Below are positions 36,644 to 45,892 of a stretch of 64,000 nucleotides of DNA, one piece after another; positions within the stretch are counted from its first letter, which is position 1, and each line of letters opens with the position of its first letter. The translations under genes were made by a program, and so were the position numbers. Below the pieces are notes generated by a model that was not told the origin of the DNA, searched no databases, and saw only the letters and a list, made by a program, of their open reading frames with translations. Source of the DNA: Ornatilinea sp. (GTDB taxonomy: Bacteria; Chloroflexota; Anaerolineae; Anaerolineales; Anaerolineaceae); assembly GCA_018433975.1 (NCBI GenBank), contig JAHDQE010000048.1, positions 1 to 64,000 on the forward strand, written 5' to 3'.

Positions 36644-36733
36644 ATCGTCACACTCCTTTGTAAGTGCTATCTTTCTACTATTTTTATTCTACATTTTCTG
36701 GCAAAAATCAACCATTTGATGTGACAGAGCCTT

Positions 36734-36773
36734 AAATAAAAACCGGACCCGGCTTTGAGAAAACCGGGTCCGG
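36734..36773 (-). terminator. Terminator after clpB
   Basis: CCGGACCCGG (36743-36752) / CCGGGTCCGG (36764-36773), with a T-rich tail TTTTTATTT in the minus direction. Confidence 0.88.
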
Positions 36774-36823
36774 CACAGGCGCAAGAAGCGCCTTCTTTTT
36801 TTAATCCATTACTTCCGCAAATT

Positions 36824-39418
36824 TCAGCTCTCCTGCTCGCTGCGAGACGGAGCAAGCGAACTAAATGCCAATCCATCTGCACCGCGGTCCACCCGGATAA
36901 TATCTCCGGAATGGAACTCTCCGGACAGCAATTTTACTGCCAGCGGGTCCTGCAGCTCGCGCTGGATAGCCCGCTTGAGGGGCCGTGCGCCGAAGTCTGC
37001 GTCATATCCGACATCGGCCAGGTAATTCTCCGCTTCCGGGGTAATCTCCAAAGCGAAGCCCCGTTCCGTCAGCAGATGAGCAACATGCTTCAATTGGATT
37101 CCCACGATTTCTGCCAGATTTTCCCGTGAAAGCGAGTGGAAGATCACAATTTCATCCAGCCGGTTCAAAAACTCCGGGCGGAAATGAGCTTGCAAAACCC
37201 GGTTTACCTGCTCTCGGGTTACAGAAGCCGCGTCGTTCATCCACAGTTCACTGCCCAGGTTGCTGGTCATAATCACCACCGTGTTCTTGAAGTCCACGGT
37301 TCTCCCGTGTCCATCCGTCAGACGGCCGTCATCCAGCATTTGCAGCATGACATTAAATACTTCAGAATGTGCTTTCTCGATCTCATCAAACAGCACCACG
37401 CTGTAAGGGCGGCGGCGCACAGCCTCGGTCAATTGACCGCCTTCGTCATAGCCCACATATCCGGGAGGGGCGCCAACCAGTCGGGAGACTGTATGCTTTT
37501 CTTGATATTCGCTCATGTCAATCCGGATCATGGCCCGTTCGTCGTCAAAGAGAAACTCTGCAAGTGCTCTGGCAAGTTCGGTTTTACCTACCCCGGTTGG
37601 TCCGAGGAAAATGAAAGAACCAATCGGCCGGTTGGGGTCCTGCAGCCCGGCCCGGGCCCGTCGGACCGCATTCGAGACCGCCCGGATTGCCTCATCCTGC
37701 CCGACAACCCGCTGGTGCAGCCGTTCTTCCATGTGCAGCAGCTTTTGCATTTCGCCTTCAAGCAGCCGTGAGACGGGAATTCCGGTCCAGTTGCCGACGA
37801 CCTCGGCAATCTCTTCGGCATCCACCTCTTCTTTCAACAAAGCGCCTTCGGATTGGATTTTTTTAAGTTTTTCCTCCGCTGCTTTTCTTTTTCCTTCCAG
37901 TTCAGGCAAAGTGCCGTATCGCAGCCGGGCAGCTTTCTCTAAATCCGACTGCCGTTCCGCCCGCTCCATTTCAAGCTGCGTTTGTTCAACCTGTTCTTTG
38001 ATGGCCCGAAGCTCGGCAATTGCGTCTTTTTCTGTGGTCCAGCGCGTGTTCAATTCAACGGAATGCTCCCGCGCGTCGGCCAGTTCTTTTTCCAGCTTCG
38101 CCAGTCGTTCTTTTGAAGCCTTATCTTTTTCTTTTTGCAGCGCCTGGCGTTCAATTTCCAACTGCATGATCTGGCGGTCAACCTCATCCAGAGCCTGAGG
38201 CTTGGAATCGATCTCCGTACGTAACCGGGCCGCGGATTCATCGATCAGGTCAATGGCCTTATCCGGGAGGTGCCGGTCGGGGATATAACGGTTGGAAAGA
38301 GTTGCCGCGGCAATAACCGCCGCGTCCGTGATCCGCACGCCGTGATGTACTTCGTAGCGCTGCTTCAGGCCGCGCAAAATACTGATGGTTTCTTCCACCG
38401 TGGTTTCTTTCACCAGGACCGGTTGGAACCTGCGCTCCAACGCCGGATCTTTCTCAACATACTTGCGGTATTCGTCAATGGTAGTGGCGCCGATCATGTG
38501 CAGTTCACCCCGGGCCAGCATTGGTTTCAGCATATTTCCGGCATCCATTGCGCCTTCCGCGGCGCCGGCTCCCACCACCGTGTGCATTTCATCCACAAAC
38601 AAAATGACTTCGCCCGCCGAGTCCGTAATTTCTTTGAGTACAGCCTTGAGGCGCTCTTCAAACTCGCCTCGATATTTCGCGCCGGCCACCAGCGCTCCCA
38701 TATCCAGTTGGACCAACTGCTTCCGTTTCAAACCTTCCGGGACATCTCCATTGATGATCCGCTGCGCAAGACCTTCCACAATGGCCGTTTTTCCAACGCC
38801 AGGCTCACCGATCAGTGCCGGGTTATTTTTCGTTCTCCGGGAAAGGATTTGAATCGTCCGGCGGATTTCTTCATCCCGGCCAATCACCGGGTCCAGTTTT
38901 CCCTGCCGGGCCATTGCAGTAAGGTCGCGGCCGTATTTCTCAAGAGCCTGATAGGTGCTTTCAGGGTTCTGAGAAGTCACCCGTTGGGTTCCGCGCACAC
39001 TGGCCAGAGCCTTCAAAATCGCGTCTTTTGTCAGTCCAAATTCACTGAGACGTCTTCCCTCAACGCTTTCTGTCAAACCTAACAGGATGTGCTCGGTGGA
39101 AATATACTCATCCTGCATCCCTTTAGCATACCGCTCGGCAGCATTTAGAACTTCCGCGGTCGGTCGGGCAAGCCCCACTTCGGTATTGCCTCCATAGACC
39201 TTGGGTCGTTTTTCAAGTTCTTTTTCCAGATCCTCTCGAATTGCCGCGACGCTTCCGGATATTTTTGTAACAACTGCGGGTACAATCCCTTCTTCCTGCT
39301 GCAATAACGCCAGCAGCAAGTGAGCAGGTTCGATATTCTGATGACTGAACTGCATGGCCACGTGTTGTGCCTGCAGGATTGCTTCCTGTGCTTTTTGGGT
39401 GTAACGATCAAGATTCAT
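36824..39418 (-). CDS. clpB: ATP-dependent disaggregase ClpB
   Basis: Hsp100 chaperone that extracts and refolds aggregated proteins with DnaK. At 864 residues it has full length. The N-terminal Clp_N repeats cover about 1-145. NBD1 has Walker [14 protein letters not shown] (about 200) and the pore loop [12 protein letters not shown]. The coiled-coil M-domain covers about 405-525, and NBD2 has Walker [14 protein letters not shown] (about 600) and pore loop GYVGYDEGG. There is no ClpP-binding IGL loop, consistent with ClpB. The start is the ATG at 39418 with GAGGAGG upstream. No CIRCE or CtsR box was seen in front. Confidence 0.98.
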   Translation of the reverse strand: MNLDRYTQKAQEAILQAQHVAMQFSHQNIEPAHLLLALLQQEEGIVPAVVTKISGSVAAIREDLEKELEKRPKVYGGNTEVGLARPTAEVLNAAERYAKGMQDEYISTEHILLGLTESVEGRRLSEFGLTKDAILKALASVRGTQRVTSQNPESTYQALEKYGRDLTAMARQGKLDPVIGRDEEIRRTIQILSRRTKNNPALIGEPGVGKTAIVEGLAQRIINGDVPEGLKRKQLVQLDMGALVAGAKYRGEFEERLKAVLKEITDSAGEVILFVDEMHTVVGAGAAEGAMDAGNMLKPMLARGELHMIGATTIDEYRKYVEKDPALERRFQPVLVKETTVEETISILRGLKQRYEVHHGVRITDAAVIAAATLSNRYIPDRHLPDKAIDLIDESAARLRTEIDSKPQALDEVDRQIMQLEIERQALQKEKDKASKERLAKLEKELADAREHSVELNTRWTTEKDAIAELRAIKEQVEQTQLEMERAERQSDLEKAARLRYGTLPELEGKRKAAEEKLKKIQSEGALLKEEVDAEEIAEVVGNWTGIPVSRLLEGEMQKLLHMEERLHQRVVGQDEAIRAVSNAVRRARAGLQDPNRPIGSFIFLGPTGVGKTELARALAEFLFDDERAMIRIDMSEYQEKHTVSRLVGAPPGYVGYDEGGQLTEAVRRRPYSVVLFDEIEKAHSEVFNVMLQMLDDGRLTDGHGRTVDFKNTVVIMTSNLGSELWMNDAASVTREQVNRVLQAHFRPEFLNRLDEIVIFHSLSRENLAEIVGIQLKHVAHLLTERGFALEITPEAENYLADVGYDADFGARPLKRAIQRELQDPLAVKLLSGEFHSGDIIRVDRGADGLAFSSLAPSRSEQES

Positions 39419-39587
39419 TAATACCCTCCTCAACAACTTAAAAATTTAACGCATTTAATTTCACTTTCAATTGTAGGGGATGTTCATCTAATTTAAATAA
39501 ACAGATTATTAGAATTAGATTTAAATGCCCTTCTAAAGTTGCTGGATCGTTAAGAATCGGGATAAGAAAAGAATCATCATGCCGGAT

Positions 39588-40349
39588 TCAGACGATTTCC
39601 AATCCCGTTGCCCGGTTGATACCAACCCGAATCAACCAGATGGGAATAGCCAGAATCAAATGTACGAACAGACTGATCCCAAAAACGGCCGTAAGCGCGC
39701 CCAATGCTCCCTGCATCAGGGGGAAGAGATAGTCTGCCATCCACCCACCTGCTCCGGCCAGAAACGCGATTGCACAAACTACAATCACCAGCCCGGCCAT
39801 TGGAATCCACGCCTTACGGTCCGATTCGGACGGGATCATCGTGCTGGAAATGGTGAAAGCCAGATAAAACCAGATCCAAAAATCAGGCTGCTGGGACATT
39901 TCTTTCAATGCCGGGGCCAGCCCGCCCCATGCTTGCTGTGTAACCACTTCGGATAAAGCCAATACCCCCAGGTTATGCGTTCCGAGATAAACCATCGCTG
40001 CCCCACCTGTTAAAAGTGGGGCAGCGCCAATCAACGCCTCGCGGACCAAATCCGCTTTTTCTGTTTCTACATACCCTAATCGCATTCGTCCATCGGTTGT
40101 CATCTGTGGAACAACCGAAAAGTGTCCGGTACGTACTCCAAGCAGCTTGGCGGTCAGGAAGTGGCTGACTTCGTGAAGCAGCACACCCGGAAAAAACAAA
40201 AGAGAAAACAGACCTAGTGATATGGATTCATTTCGGGTCAGCAGCAAAAATATAGTTTGAATTTCCCGATGAATCCACCGCTGCACAAAGAGAAACGGTA
40301 GAAAACTAACCAGAAACCACAGAATACCATGGAATGCGACTGGGATCAC
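39588..40349 (-). CDS. Membrane zinc metallopeptidase-like protein (HExxH)
   Basis: A 253-residue protein with about five hydrophobic segments. The motif FFPGVLLHEVSHFLTAKLLG contains HEVSH, a zinc-binding HExxH within a transmembrane helix, as in site-2 (M50-like) proteases. The usual third ligand motif NxxPxxxxDG is not present; MIPSESDRKAW may replace it. Its GTG start shares one base with the tpiA stop (TAGTG), so translation is coupled. The operon is kinase-tpiA-peptidase. Function unknown. Confidence 0.72.
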   Translation of the reverse strand: MIPVAFHGILWFLVSFLPFLFVQRWIHREIQTIFLLLTRNESISLGLFSLLFFPGVLLHEVSHFLTAKLLGVRTGHFSVVPQMTTDGRMRLGYVETEKADLVREALIGAAPLLTGGAAMVYLGTHNLGVLALSEVVTQQAWGGLAPALKEMSQQPDFWIWFYLAFTISSTMIPSESDRKAWIPMAGLVIVVCAIAFLAGAGGWMADYLFPLMQGALGALTAVFGISLFVHLILAIPIWLIRVGINRATGLEIV

Positions 40350-41104
40350 TACGCAGCTGCTTTTGCAATCTTCGGGAAGTCATCCGCTTTCAAGCTGGCC
40401 CCGCCCACCAGAGCGCCATCAATTTCAGGTTGCGTGAAGAATTCGGCTGCATTGGAGCCTTTGACGGAGCCGCCGTAAAGAATACGGACCTGCTCGGCCA
40501 CATTTTCGCCAAACATTTCCTTGAGCGGGGTCCGAATCGTCCGCCCAATCACATCATTCGCCAGCTCAGCGGTGGCTGCTTTTCCGGTGCCAATAGCCCA
40601 GATGGGTTCATAGGCAACAATGATTTTTGCGGCATCCGCTTTAGAGAGCCCTTTCAAGCCTTCTTTAATCTCCCGGATCACCACTTCATCCGTCTTGCCG
40701 GCCTCATTCTCTTCCAGAGTTTCTCCAACACAAACGATCGGGATCAAACCATGAGCAAGGGCTGCTTTAACTTTCTTGTTCACCGTTTCATCAGTCTCGC
40801 AGAAATAGGCCCTGCGCTCCGAATGGCCCAGAATAACATACTCACAGAATTCTTTCACCATGGCGGGGGAGAGCTCGCCGGTATAAGCGCCGCTTTCTTC
40901 CCAATGCATGTTTTGGGTACCGATTCCAACTCCGGTCCCGGAAAGGATTTCGGACACAGCCATCACAGCGGTGGCTGTCGGACAGATCACACGGTCAACA
41001 CTGGTGACAGATTGCAATTCGGGCAGCATGGCAGAAACCAATTCACGTGCCTCGGCCGCAGTTTTGTTCATCTTCCAGTTTCCTGCAACAAAAGGTTTTC
41101 GCAT
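40349..41104 (-). CDS. tpiA: Triosephosphate isomerase
   Basis: Interconverts dihydroxyacetone phosphate and glyceraldehyde 3-phosphate. A 251-residue TIM barrel with FVAGNWKMNK (Lys), the electrophile His in ILGHSERR, the catalytic Glu in VAYEPIWAIGTG, and the phosphate loop YGGSVKGSNA. The start is the ATG at 41104 with GGAGG 7 nt upstream. It lies 18 bp behind the kinase gene and overlaps the peptidase gene by one base. Confidence 0.97.
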   Translation of the reverse strand: MRKPFVAGNWKMNKTAAEARELVSAMLPELQSVTSVDRVICPTATAVMAVSEILSGTGVGIGTQNMHWEESGAYTGELSPAMVKEFCEYVILGHSERRAYFCETDETVNKKVKAALAHGLIPIVCVGETLEENEAGKTDEVVIREIKEGLKGLSKADAAKIIVAYEPIWAIGTGKAATAELANDVIGRTIRTPLKEMFGENVAEQVRILYGGSVKGSNAAEFFTQPEIDGALVGGASLKADDFPKIAKAAA

Positions 41105-41122
41105 AACTTTACCTCCCATAGA

Positions 41123-42880
41123 TTAGAAGTTTATTTCTTCTCCTATTATAATTCCATTATCCCGTATCCATTGAGGGAGATCGTTGTTTTCCAGCAAATT
41201 TCCTAACTCCTGTCTCGCCCGGACATAATCTTCCATAACCGCGAAAATTTCTACTTCCAGTAAATCCGCCTCGGGGAATTTTTCCAGCAGCCGCGGTGTA
41301 GAAAGCACTTCACCTAATTTTTCCTTGGCAACAAAGGGATCACCGTTATAAAGCTCAAACCTGGCGCTCGCCACAACAAACATGGGATGGTCCTTATGGC
41401 GCATAAAGAAATCTCTCGCCATCGGGTCCTCCGCCGCGTAATAAAGGACCTCATGCATTGCTTCGGAATTCTCTGTCAGGATATTGAGGACCAGGGGCCG
41501 GTCCGTATCATAAATAGAAATCGCAATCAGCAGCCAGGCGCCGCGGTCCATCATCTGTTGGTAAGCACCCAGATAAAAATCGCGGTCACGCCCGGCGAAT
41601 ATCACCATCTTTTTCAACGAATCAATTGCGACATCCAGATCTCCGGTCCTCCAGGCAGCAATGGATTCTTCCAAAGCGGTTTCGGCCCGACCCGCATCCT
41701 CTTCCGGGTTCGCAGCAGCAGGCTCCTCCGGGATGATATTCTCTTCAACAGAAACAAGAGAATTTTCCTCATCCGGGTTTCTGTCCTGCATCCTGTTCAC
41801 CAGCATCACCGTCAGAAGCCCTGCCACCAGGAGGCCCGCCAGTCCCCCAACAATCCAAAATATGTAGCTCCTCTTTTGAACTTTTGGTGCTTTATCGGTT
41901 TCAGTTTTATCCGTTCCGGCTTTATCAGACACTTCTGCAAAGGCTGAGACGAGATTCCCGGCCCCGGCCGGAACAAGGGTTTCCTCTTCCGGAGCAGTAA
42001 CCAGGGTGTTTTCCGCATATTCCAACGGGACGAAATCGCCCGTAGGCAGGTATTCACCCCGCAAAGCACTGCCAAACGCCTTGACCATTTGGTCAACCTG
42101 ATCAAATCGGTCATCGGGGTCTTTTGCTAATGCCTTCAACAGAACCCGTTCAACCTGTTCGGGGATATCCGGGTTCACGGTTCTGGGAAGCGGCAAGGGG
42201 GTGTAGATATGATCGTGGATCACTGCGAAGGGCGTATCCGCATTAAATGGGACTCTGCCCACCAGCATTTCATAAAGCATCACGCCAAACGAGTAAATAT
42301 CGGAACGTGCGTCTAAATCCGGTTTTGCCTGGGCCTGTTCCGGGGACATATACTGCGGCGTACCGACCATTCGATCTGCTGTCAGGCTGGTTTCGCTGGT
42401 TTGCGCCATCCGTGCCAGCCCAAAATCCGCCAGATAGATCTGTCCATCTTCGGTCAGGAGCACATTAGAGGGTTTTACATCCCGGTGGAGAATATTTTGT
42501 TTATGCGCATAAGCCAGAGCTGCCCCCACTGCCTCCACAACCCGCTCAATCTCACTTTGAGACAGCTTCCCTCTTGAAAGGCGCGCTTTGAGCGTTTCCC
42601 CATCCACATACTTCATTACAAGATAGGGTCTTGATTCGTATTCCGAATAATCATATATGGGAACAATATTTTGATGATCGAGACGTGCTACTACTCTGGC
42701 CTCACGTTGAAAACGGGCCAGGAAATTCGGATCATCCTGAAAGGCAACATGAAGGACTTTGATAGCCACATAACGATCTAAAGCCGAATGATAAGCTTTG
42801 AAAACGGTTGCCATTCCCCCTTGCCCAAGCTGCTCCATCAAACGATAAGGACCAATGTTCTCTCCTGGAATGAACGGCAT
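41123..42880 (-). CDS. Membrane-bound Ser/Thr protein kinase (PknB-like)
   Basis: A 585-residue Hanks-type kinase. The glycine loop is LGQGGMATVF, the ATP-binding Lys41 is in VAIKVL, the catalytic loop is LHRDVKPSN, DFG is in LADFGLAR, and the substrate loop is GTPQYMSPEQA. A transmembrane helix (about 365-390, WIVGGLAGLLVAGLLTVMLV) separates it from an extracytoplasmic part. That part has no PASTA repeats; its helical pairs (SIAAWRTGDLDVAIDSLKKM) suggest TPR-like repeats. The start is the ATG at 42880 with GGGAGAG upstream, dropping 52 residues of a longer, non-conserved reading. It leads an operon with tpiA. Confidence 0.94.
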   Translation of the reverse strand: MPFIPGENIGPYRLMEQLGQGGMATVFKAYHSALDRYVAIKVLHVAFQDDPNFLARFQREARVVARLDHQNIVPIYDYSEYESRPYLVMKYVDGETLKARLSRGKLSQSEIERVVEAVGAALAYAHKQNILHRDVKPSNVLLTEDGQIYLADFGLARMAQTSETSLTADRMVGTPQYMSPEQAQAKPDLDARSDIYSFGVMLYEMLVGRVPFNADTPFAVIHDHIYTPLPLPRTVNPDIPEQVERVLLKALAKDPDDRFDQVDQMVKAFGSALRGEYLPTGDFVPLEYAENTLVTAPEEETLVPAGAGNLVSAFAEVSDKAGTDKTETDKAPKVQKRSYIFWIVGGLAGLLVAGLLTVMLVNRMQDRNPDEENSLVSVEENIIPEEPAAANPEEDAGRAETALEESIAAWRTGDLDVAIDSLKKMVIFAGRDRDFYLGAYQQMMDRGAWLLIAISIYDTDRPLVLNILTENSEAMHEVLYYAAEDPMARDFFMRHKDHPMFVVASARFELYNGDPFVAKEKLGEVLSTPRLLEKFPEADLLEVEIFAVMEDYVRARQELGNLLENNDLPQWIRDNGIIIGEEINF

Positions 42881-43085
42881 AATTGCTCTCCCATCAAACT
42901 CTGAACCGGTTTTATGATGAATCCCCTGAGAACTACGTAAAAATACGGGGGAGTACTCCAAAATGTCTCTGGAGAAGATACCAGAACACTTACCCCAACC
43001 CTGAGATGTTAATGACCATCCAGACCATTTTACCAAAAAAGGCGGATGGATAGCATCCGGCTAAATTACAGAAAACTTTCATTCC

Positions 43086-43126
43086 TGTAAAACATGAGGC
43101 AGCTTCAGTTTTGAAGCTGCCTCATG
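43086..43126 (-). terminator. Terminator after the OsmC gene
   Basis: 15-bp perfect stem CATGAGGCAGCTTCA (43093-43107) / TGAAGCTGCCTCATG (43112-43126), with a GTTTTAC tail in the minus direction. Confidence 0.82.
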
Positions 43127-43160
43127 AAATGATCGGTCTGATGGAAAATATTGTCTGTTT

Positions 43161-43547
43161 CTATGCTGCCTCAACGGCTTTTGCGTAAACATCAAACTGC
43201 GGCGGATTGGCAAGGTGTTTCTTCACAGCGCACAGTTCCGCTGTCCGCACCAGTGCCGGGTAATATCGCTCCGGGAAAGAAGGTGGAACCTGAATTTCCA
43301 TATCAATTTTATCAATCATTCCGGTCATTGGGTTGGAATAATGCTTTTGAACAATTCTCACCCCATCCGTGGGCAAATTGCGTTGTTTAAGAAAGCCCAG
43401 AACGTAAATGCCCGCACAGGTACCAATTGAAGCTAAAAATGTAGCGAATGGAGATGGAGCGGATCCATCCTGATCCGTATGAATAGTAAAGGGGCCAAAA
43501 TGCGCGTCTACTCGTGCGCCACCCGGAAAGTCAACCATAATTTCCAT
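43161..43547 (-). CDS. OsmC/Ohr family protein
   Basis: A 128-residue protein of the OsmC-like fold. The two redox Cys positions are kept: SIGTCAGIYV (about residue 44) and TAELCAVKKHL (about 107). OsmC and Ohr proteins reduce organic hydroperoxides. The short YhfA-like branch, which this resembles, is less well characterised. It is a single gene with its own terminator, divergent from a cNMP-domain gene. Confidence 0.88.
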   Translation of the reverse strand: MEIMVDFPGGARVDAHFGPFTIHTDQDGSAPSPFATFLASIGTCAGIYVLGFLKQRNLPTDGVRIVQKHYSNPMTGMIDKIDMEIQVPPSFPERYYPALVRTAELCAVKKHLANPPQFDVYAKAVEAA

Positions 43548-43751
43548 TTTATTATTTCTCCCAGTTTAATCATATTTTTTTGATTACAACTACTTAGATG
43601 TTATTCCTACAAAAAAGTTACATGATTAAACCAGGTATGATGCCCATCACCTTTGATCCATGAAAGTGCAAAAAGACAGGATGATTATTGTCTCCTGTTT
43701 CAGGAAGTTTGCCACTACAAACACCACGCAACTTTTGTTAACATAGGATCA

Positions 43752-44249
43752 ATGTTCAAACAAGAATTTGGGCAACTATCTATATTTAAAGGTTTAAGCA
43801 GCCGCCAGTTGAGTTTGCTCGATCCAATGCTGGAATTATGTTGCTTTCCCCCTGAACATATCGTTTTTGATCAGGGACAGCGCACGGAATATCTCTACAT
43901 TCTGCTGCGTGGGAAAGTAGAAGTGCGCTTTAAACCCTATGATGGTCCCCCCCTGACGGTTACCCGCATCGAGCCCGGGGGCGTTTTTGGTTGGTCAACG
44001 GCTTTAAACCGGGAGACCTATACTTCTGCCGCCCATACTATTGAGGAATGCGAAGCCTATCGGATCAGCGGCTGTCAACTTCAAAAATTTTGTATTCAGG
44101 AACCAATTACCGGAAAAATTCTCTTGGAACGTCTGGCGAGTGTCATTGCGGAACGGTTAAACAACACCCACACTCAAATTCTAAGCATTCTTACACAAGG
44201 CATAGATTTAAACGGTGAGGACCAAAAGGAGACCTGTCAAGATGACTGA
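43752..44249 (+). CDS. Cyclic-nucleotide-binding-domain protein without HTH
   Basis: A 165-residue protein consisting of one cNMP-binding jelly roll: IFKGLSSRQLSLLDPML, IVFDQGQRTEYLYILLRGKVEVR and IEPGGVFGW. It ends after a dimerisation-like helix, where Crp/Fnr proteins would have the winged helix, so it probably does not bind DNA itself. The phosphate-binding Arg motif RxxT/S is not clear. The ATG at 43752 is used; a longer reading adds 33 residues without a site. Its stop overlaps the NifU-like start by 8 nt. A TAATCA-N8-TGATTA dyad lies at 43567-43586. Confidence 0.78.
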   Translation: MFKQEFGQLSIFKGLSSRQLSLLDPMLELCCFPPEHIVFDQGQRTEYLYILLRGKVEVRFKPYDGPPLTVTRIEPGGVFGWSTALNRETYTSAAHTIEECEAYRISGCQLQKFCIQEPITGKILLERLASVIAERLNNTHTQILSILTQGIDLNGEDQKETCQDD

Positions 44250-44493
44250 TAAAAAGCCTGGAGATTATTCGTTAGAAGAACAATTGCAGGGATTAATCGA
44301 AAACCTGGACGCCTACATTTCGCAATATCACGGTGGTAGTGTGGAACTCATTTCTTTCGATGGAAAAACAGCCGAGATCCACATGGGAGGCGCCTGCGAG
44401 GAATGCCCTATTTCGCCCGAAATTGGTTACAAATGGGTAGCCGGCTCCATCAAACAACTTTTCCCCGAAATCGAAAATATCAAAAAAGCTTAG
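44242..44493 (+). CDS. NifU C-terminal-domain-like iron-sulfur protein
   Basis: An 83-residue protein resembling the NifU C-terminal (Nfu) domain, with the cluster-binding pair in GGACEECPIS. It may carry or transfer a 4Fe-4S cluster between protomers. The start is the ATG at 44242 inside ATGACTGA, overlapping the stop of the cNMP-domain gene, with AAGGAG 10 nt upstream; the two are translationally coupled. The context suggests a redox- or iron-linked sensor pair, which is inference. Confidence 0.85.
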   Translation: MTDKKPGDYSLEEQLQGLIENLDAYISQYHGGSVELISFDGKTAEIHMGGACEECPISPEIGYKWVAGSIKQLFPEIENIKKA

Positions 44494-44501
44494 ATTCAAA
44501 A

Positions 44502-44537
44502 ACATCTGGCTGAAATCAGCCAGATGTGAGTATTTCT
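44502..44537. terminator. Bidirectional terminator
   Basis: ACATCTGGCTGA (44502-44513) / TCAGCCAGATGT (44516-44527), with T-rich tails on both sides, between convergent genes. Confidence 0.78.
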
Positions 44538-44556
44538 TTTAACTGTCTTTTGCCGT

Positions 44557-44943
44557 TTATTCGATAAAGACTTCCACATGTTCCCCATCATCCTCGTCAT
44601 AAATGTCGACGATCTTTCCGGTTGCGCCTGAACGGACAAAGCCCATTAATTGATCAACATCCAGCCCTTCCACCTGGGGCGAAAACCGCGCGCCCATTTT
44701 AACCCCCGCGGAAACCACGCCAATCGGAAGCCGGACATTTACACGCGATTTACCGGAATCCGTATCGGTCACCTTTACCCGGAAGAACCGTCCTCCCTGC
44801 ATACCTGAACCGCCTGGCGTTTCTGCCGGCTTGTTTTTCTCGGGCTCATCCAAAGCTTTTAATAACTGCATTCCCTCCTCAGCGGTTATCTTACCCTCCT
44901 GGATCATTTTCAGGATTTTTAATCTTTCCTCTGAGGTAGCCAT
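44557..44943 (-). CDS. SHOCT/YvlB-N-like domain protein
   Basis: A 128-residue protein. The first 35 residues (RLKILKMIQEGKITAEEGMQLLKAL) are the short helical domain found at the N-terminus of YvlB/LiaX-like proteins. A Gly/Pro linker follows, then a beta-rich part (RVNVRLPIGVVSAGVKMGARF...VDIYDEDDGEHVEVFIE) like a single DUF4097-type repeat. Such proteins are linked to envelope stress in Firmicutes. It precedes an acidic terminus and its own terminator. Confidence 0.7.
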   Translation of the reverse strand: MATSEERLKILKMIQEGKITAEEGMQLLKALDEPEKNKPAETPGGSGMQGGRFFRVKVTDTDSGKSRVNVRLPIGVVSAGVKMGARFSPQVEGLDVDQLMGFVRSGATGKIVDIYDEDDGEHVEVFIE

Positions 44944-44991
44944 GCCTTCTCCTTAAAGCCTTTCCCAACAATTAAAATATACCCGTAAAAA

Positions 44992-45786
44992 CTAATGCAC
45001 TGCCCTTTTTTCCCATTCAGCGACAGCACTCCGGATTAAGTTCTGTATCGAAGCGTCCTCCACCATATCAATCCCGGAGAAACTCTTGGTACCGGCCCAG
45101 ACGATCACCCCGCCTTTCGGGTCCTCTGTCAGACGGACTCCCCGCGGAGCGTCGTGCATTTTCAAGATCATTTCCTGAAGGATATCATCGATTTGAGCGA
45201 CAATGCTTTTCGAATGGATCTTTTCCACCTCTTTATTGTTTAACGCCGGAGGATTTGGAAGCATCGTAGCATTTACAGGTTGGACCGTCGGTTTTTGGGA
45301 CAACAGCGGAGCAGGTTGGTCTTCCACCCTGATTTTGGGATTACCCGGAAGTTCTATTTTCTTTTCATCTTCAGCCTGCTGTGCAGGGGCCGTAACCTGA
45401 ACCAATCTGGACTCGGTTTCCGTCTTGAAAACGTATTCGCTCCGCGGCAAAGGTTCGGTCAATTGATCCGCTGAAGCGCGCAGCCACGAAACCCAGCGCA
45501 AAGCCACTTTCTCCAAAGCCTGTCGCTTTTGATCTCCAAGTTGAGATGCATTCTGGTATTGATCTTTCCCAATCTTAAAAATCAATTTTTCGCTGGCTGG
45601 TTCTCGCCAGATACTGACAATTTCATCCGCGCCTTTTACCGGAGAGAAAGATTTTTCCTCCGGTTCAACCGGCGATGTATCCTCCTGGTCCCGCTCTAAC
45701 CACAGCAGACTGACCAGGGCTCCACCTATAAAACCGACTGTGACAAAGATAAGTGCCAGTAACAGGAGACTTCCTAAAGATGGCAT
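44992..45786 (-). CDS. Membrane-anchored protein of unknown function
   Basis: A 264-residue protein with an N-terminal transmembrane helix (about 5-28, LLLLALIFVTVGFIGGALVSLLW). An acidic linker leads to a cytoplasmic or extracellular domain starting about residue 60 (IVSIWREPASEKLIFKIG), then a Pro/Gln-rich stretch (about 130-185). A helical C-terminal domain (IVAQIDDILQEMILKM...GVIVWAGTKSFSGIDMV) closes it. I do not recognise the family. It lies 48 bp upstream of the SHOCT-like gene and may be cotranscribed with it. Confidence 0.7.
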   Translation of the reverse strand: MPSLGSLLLLALIFVTVGFIGGALVSLLWLERDQEDTSPVEPEEKSFSPVKGADEIVSIWREPASEKLIFKIGKDQYQNASQLGDQKRQALEKVALRWVSWLRASADQLTEPLPRSEYVFKTETESRLVQVTAPAQQAEDEKKIELPGNPKIRVEDQPAPLLSQKPTVQPVNATMLPNPPALNNKEVEKIHSKSIVAQIDDILQEMILKMHDAPRGVRLTEDPKGGVIVWAGTKSFSGIDMVEDASIQNLIRSAVAEWEKRAVH

Positions 45787-45892
45787 AGTTTTACCTCTCT
45801 TTACAGATGACCGTCATCTTTAAAATTTCCGAACGCTTTATCCCTATTAAATAATTATATAAAACTTTTGACTTAAATAAATTACAATTTCC

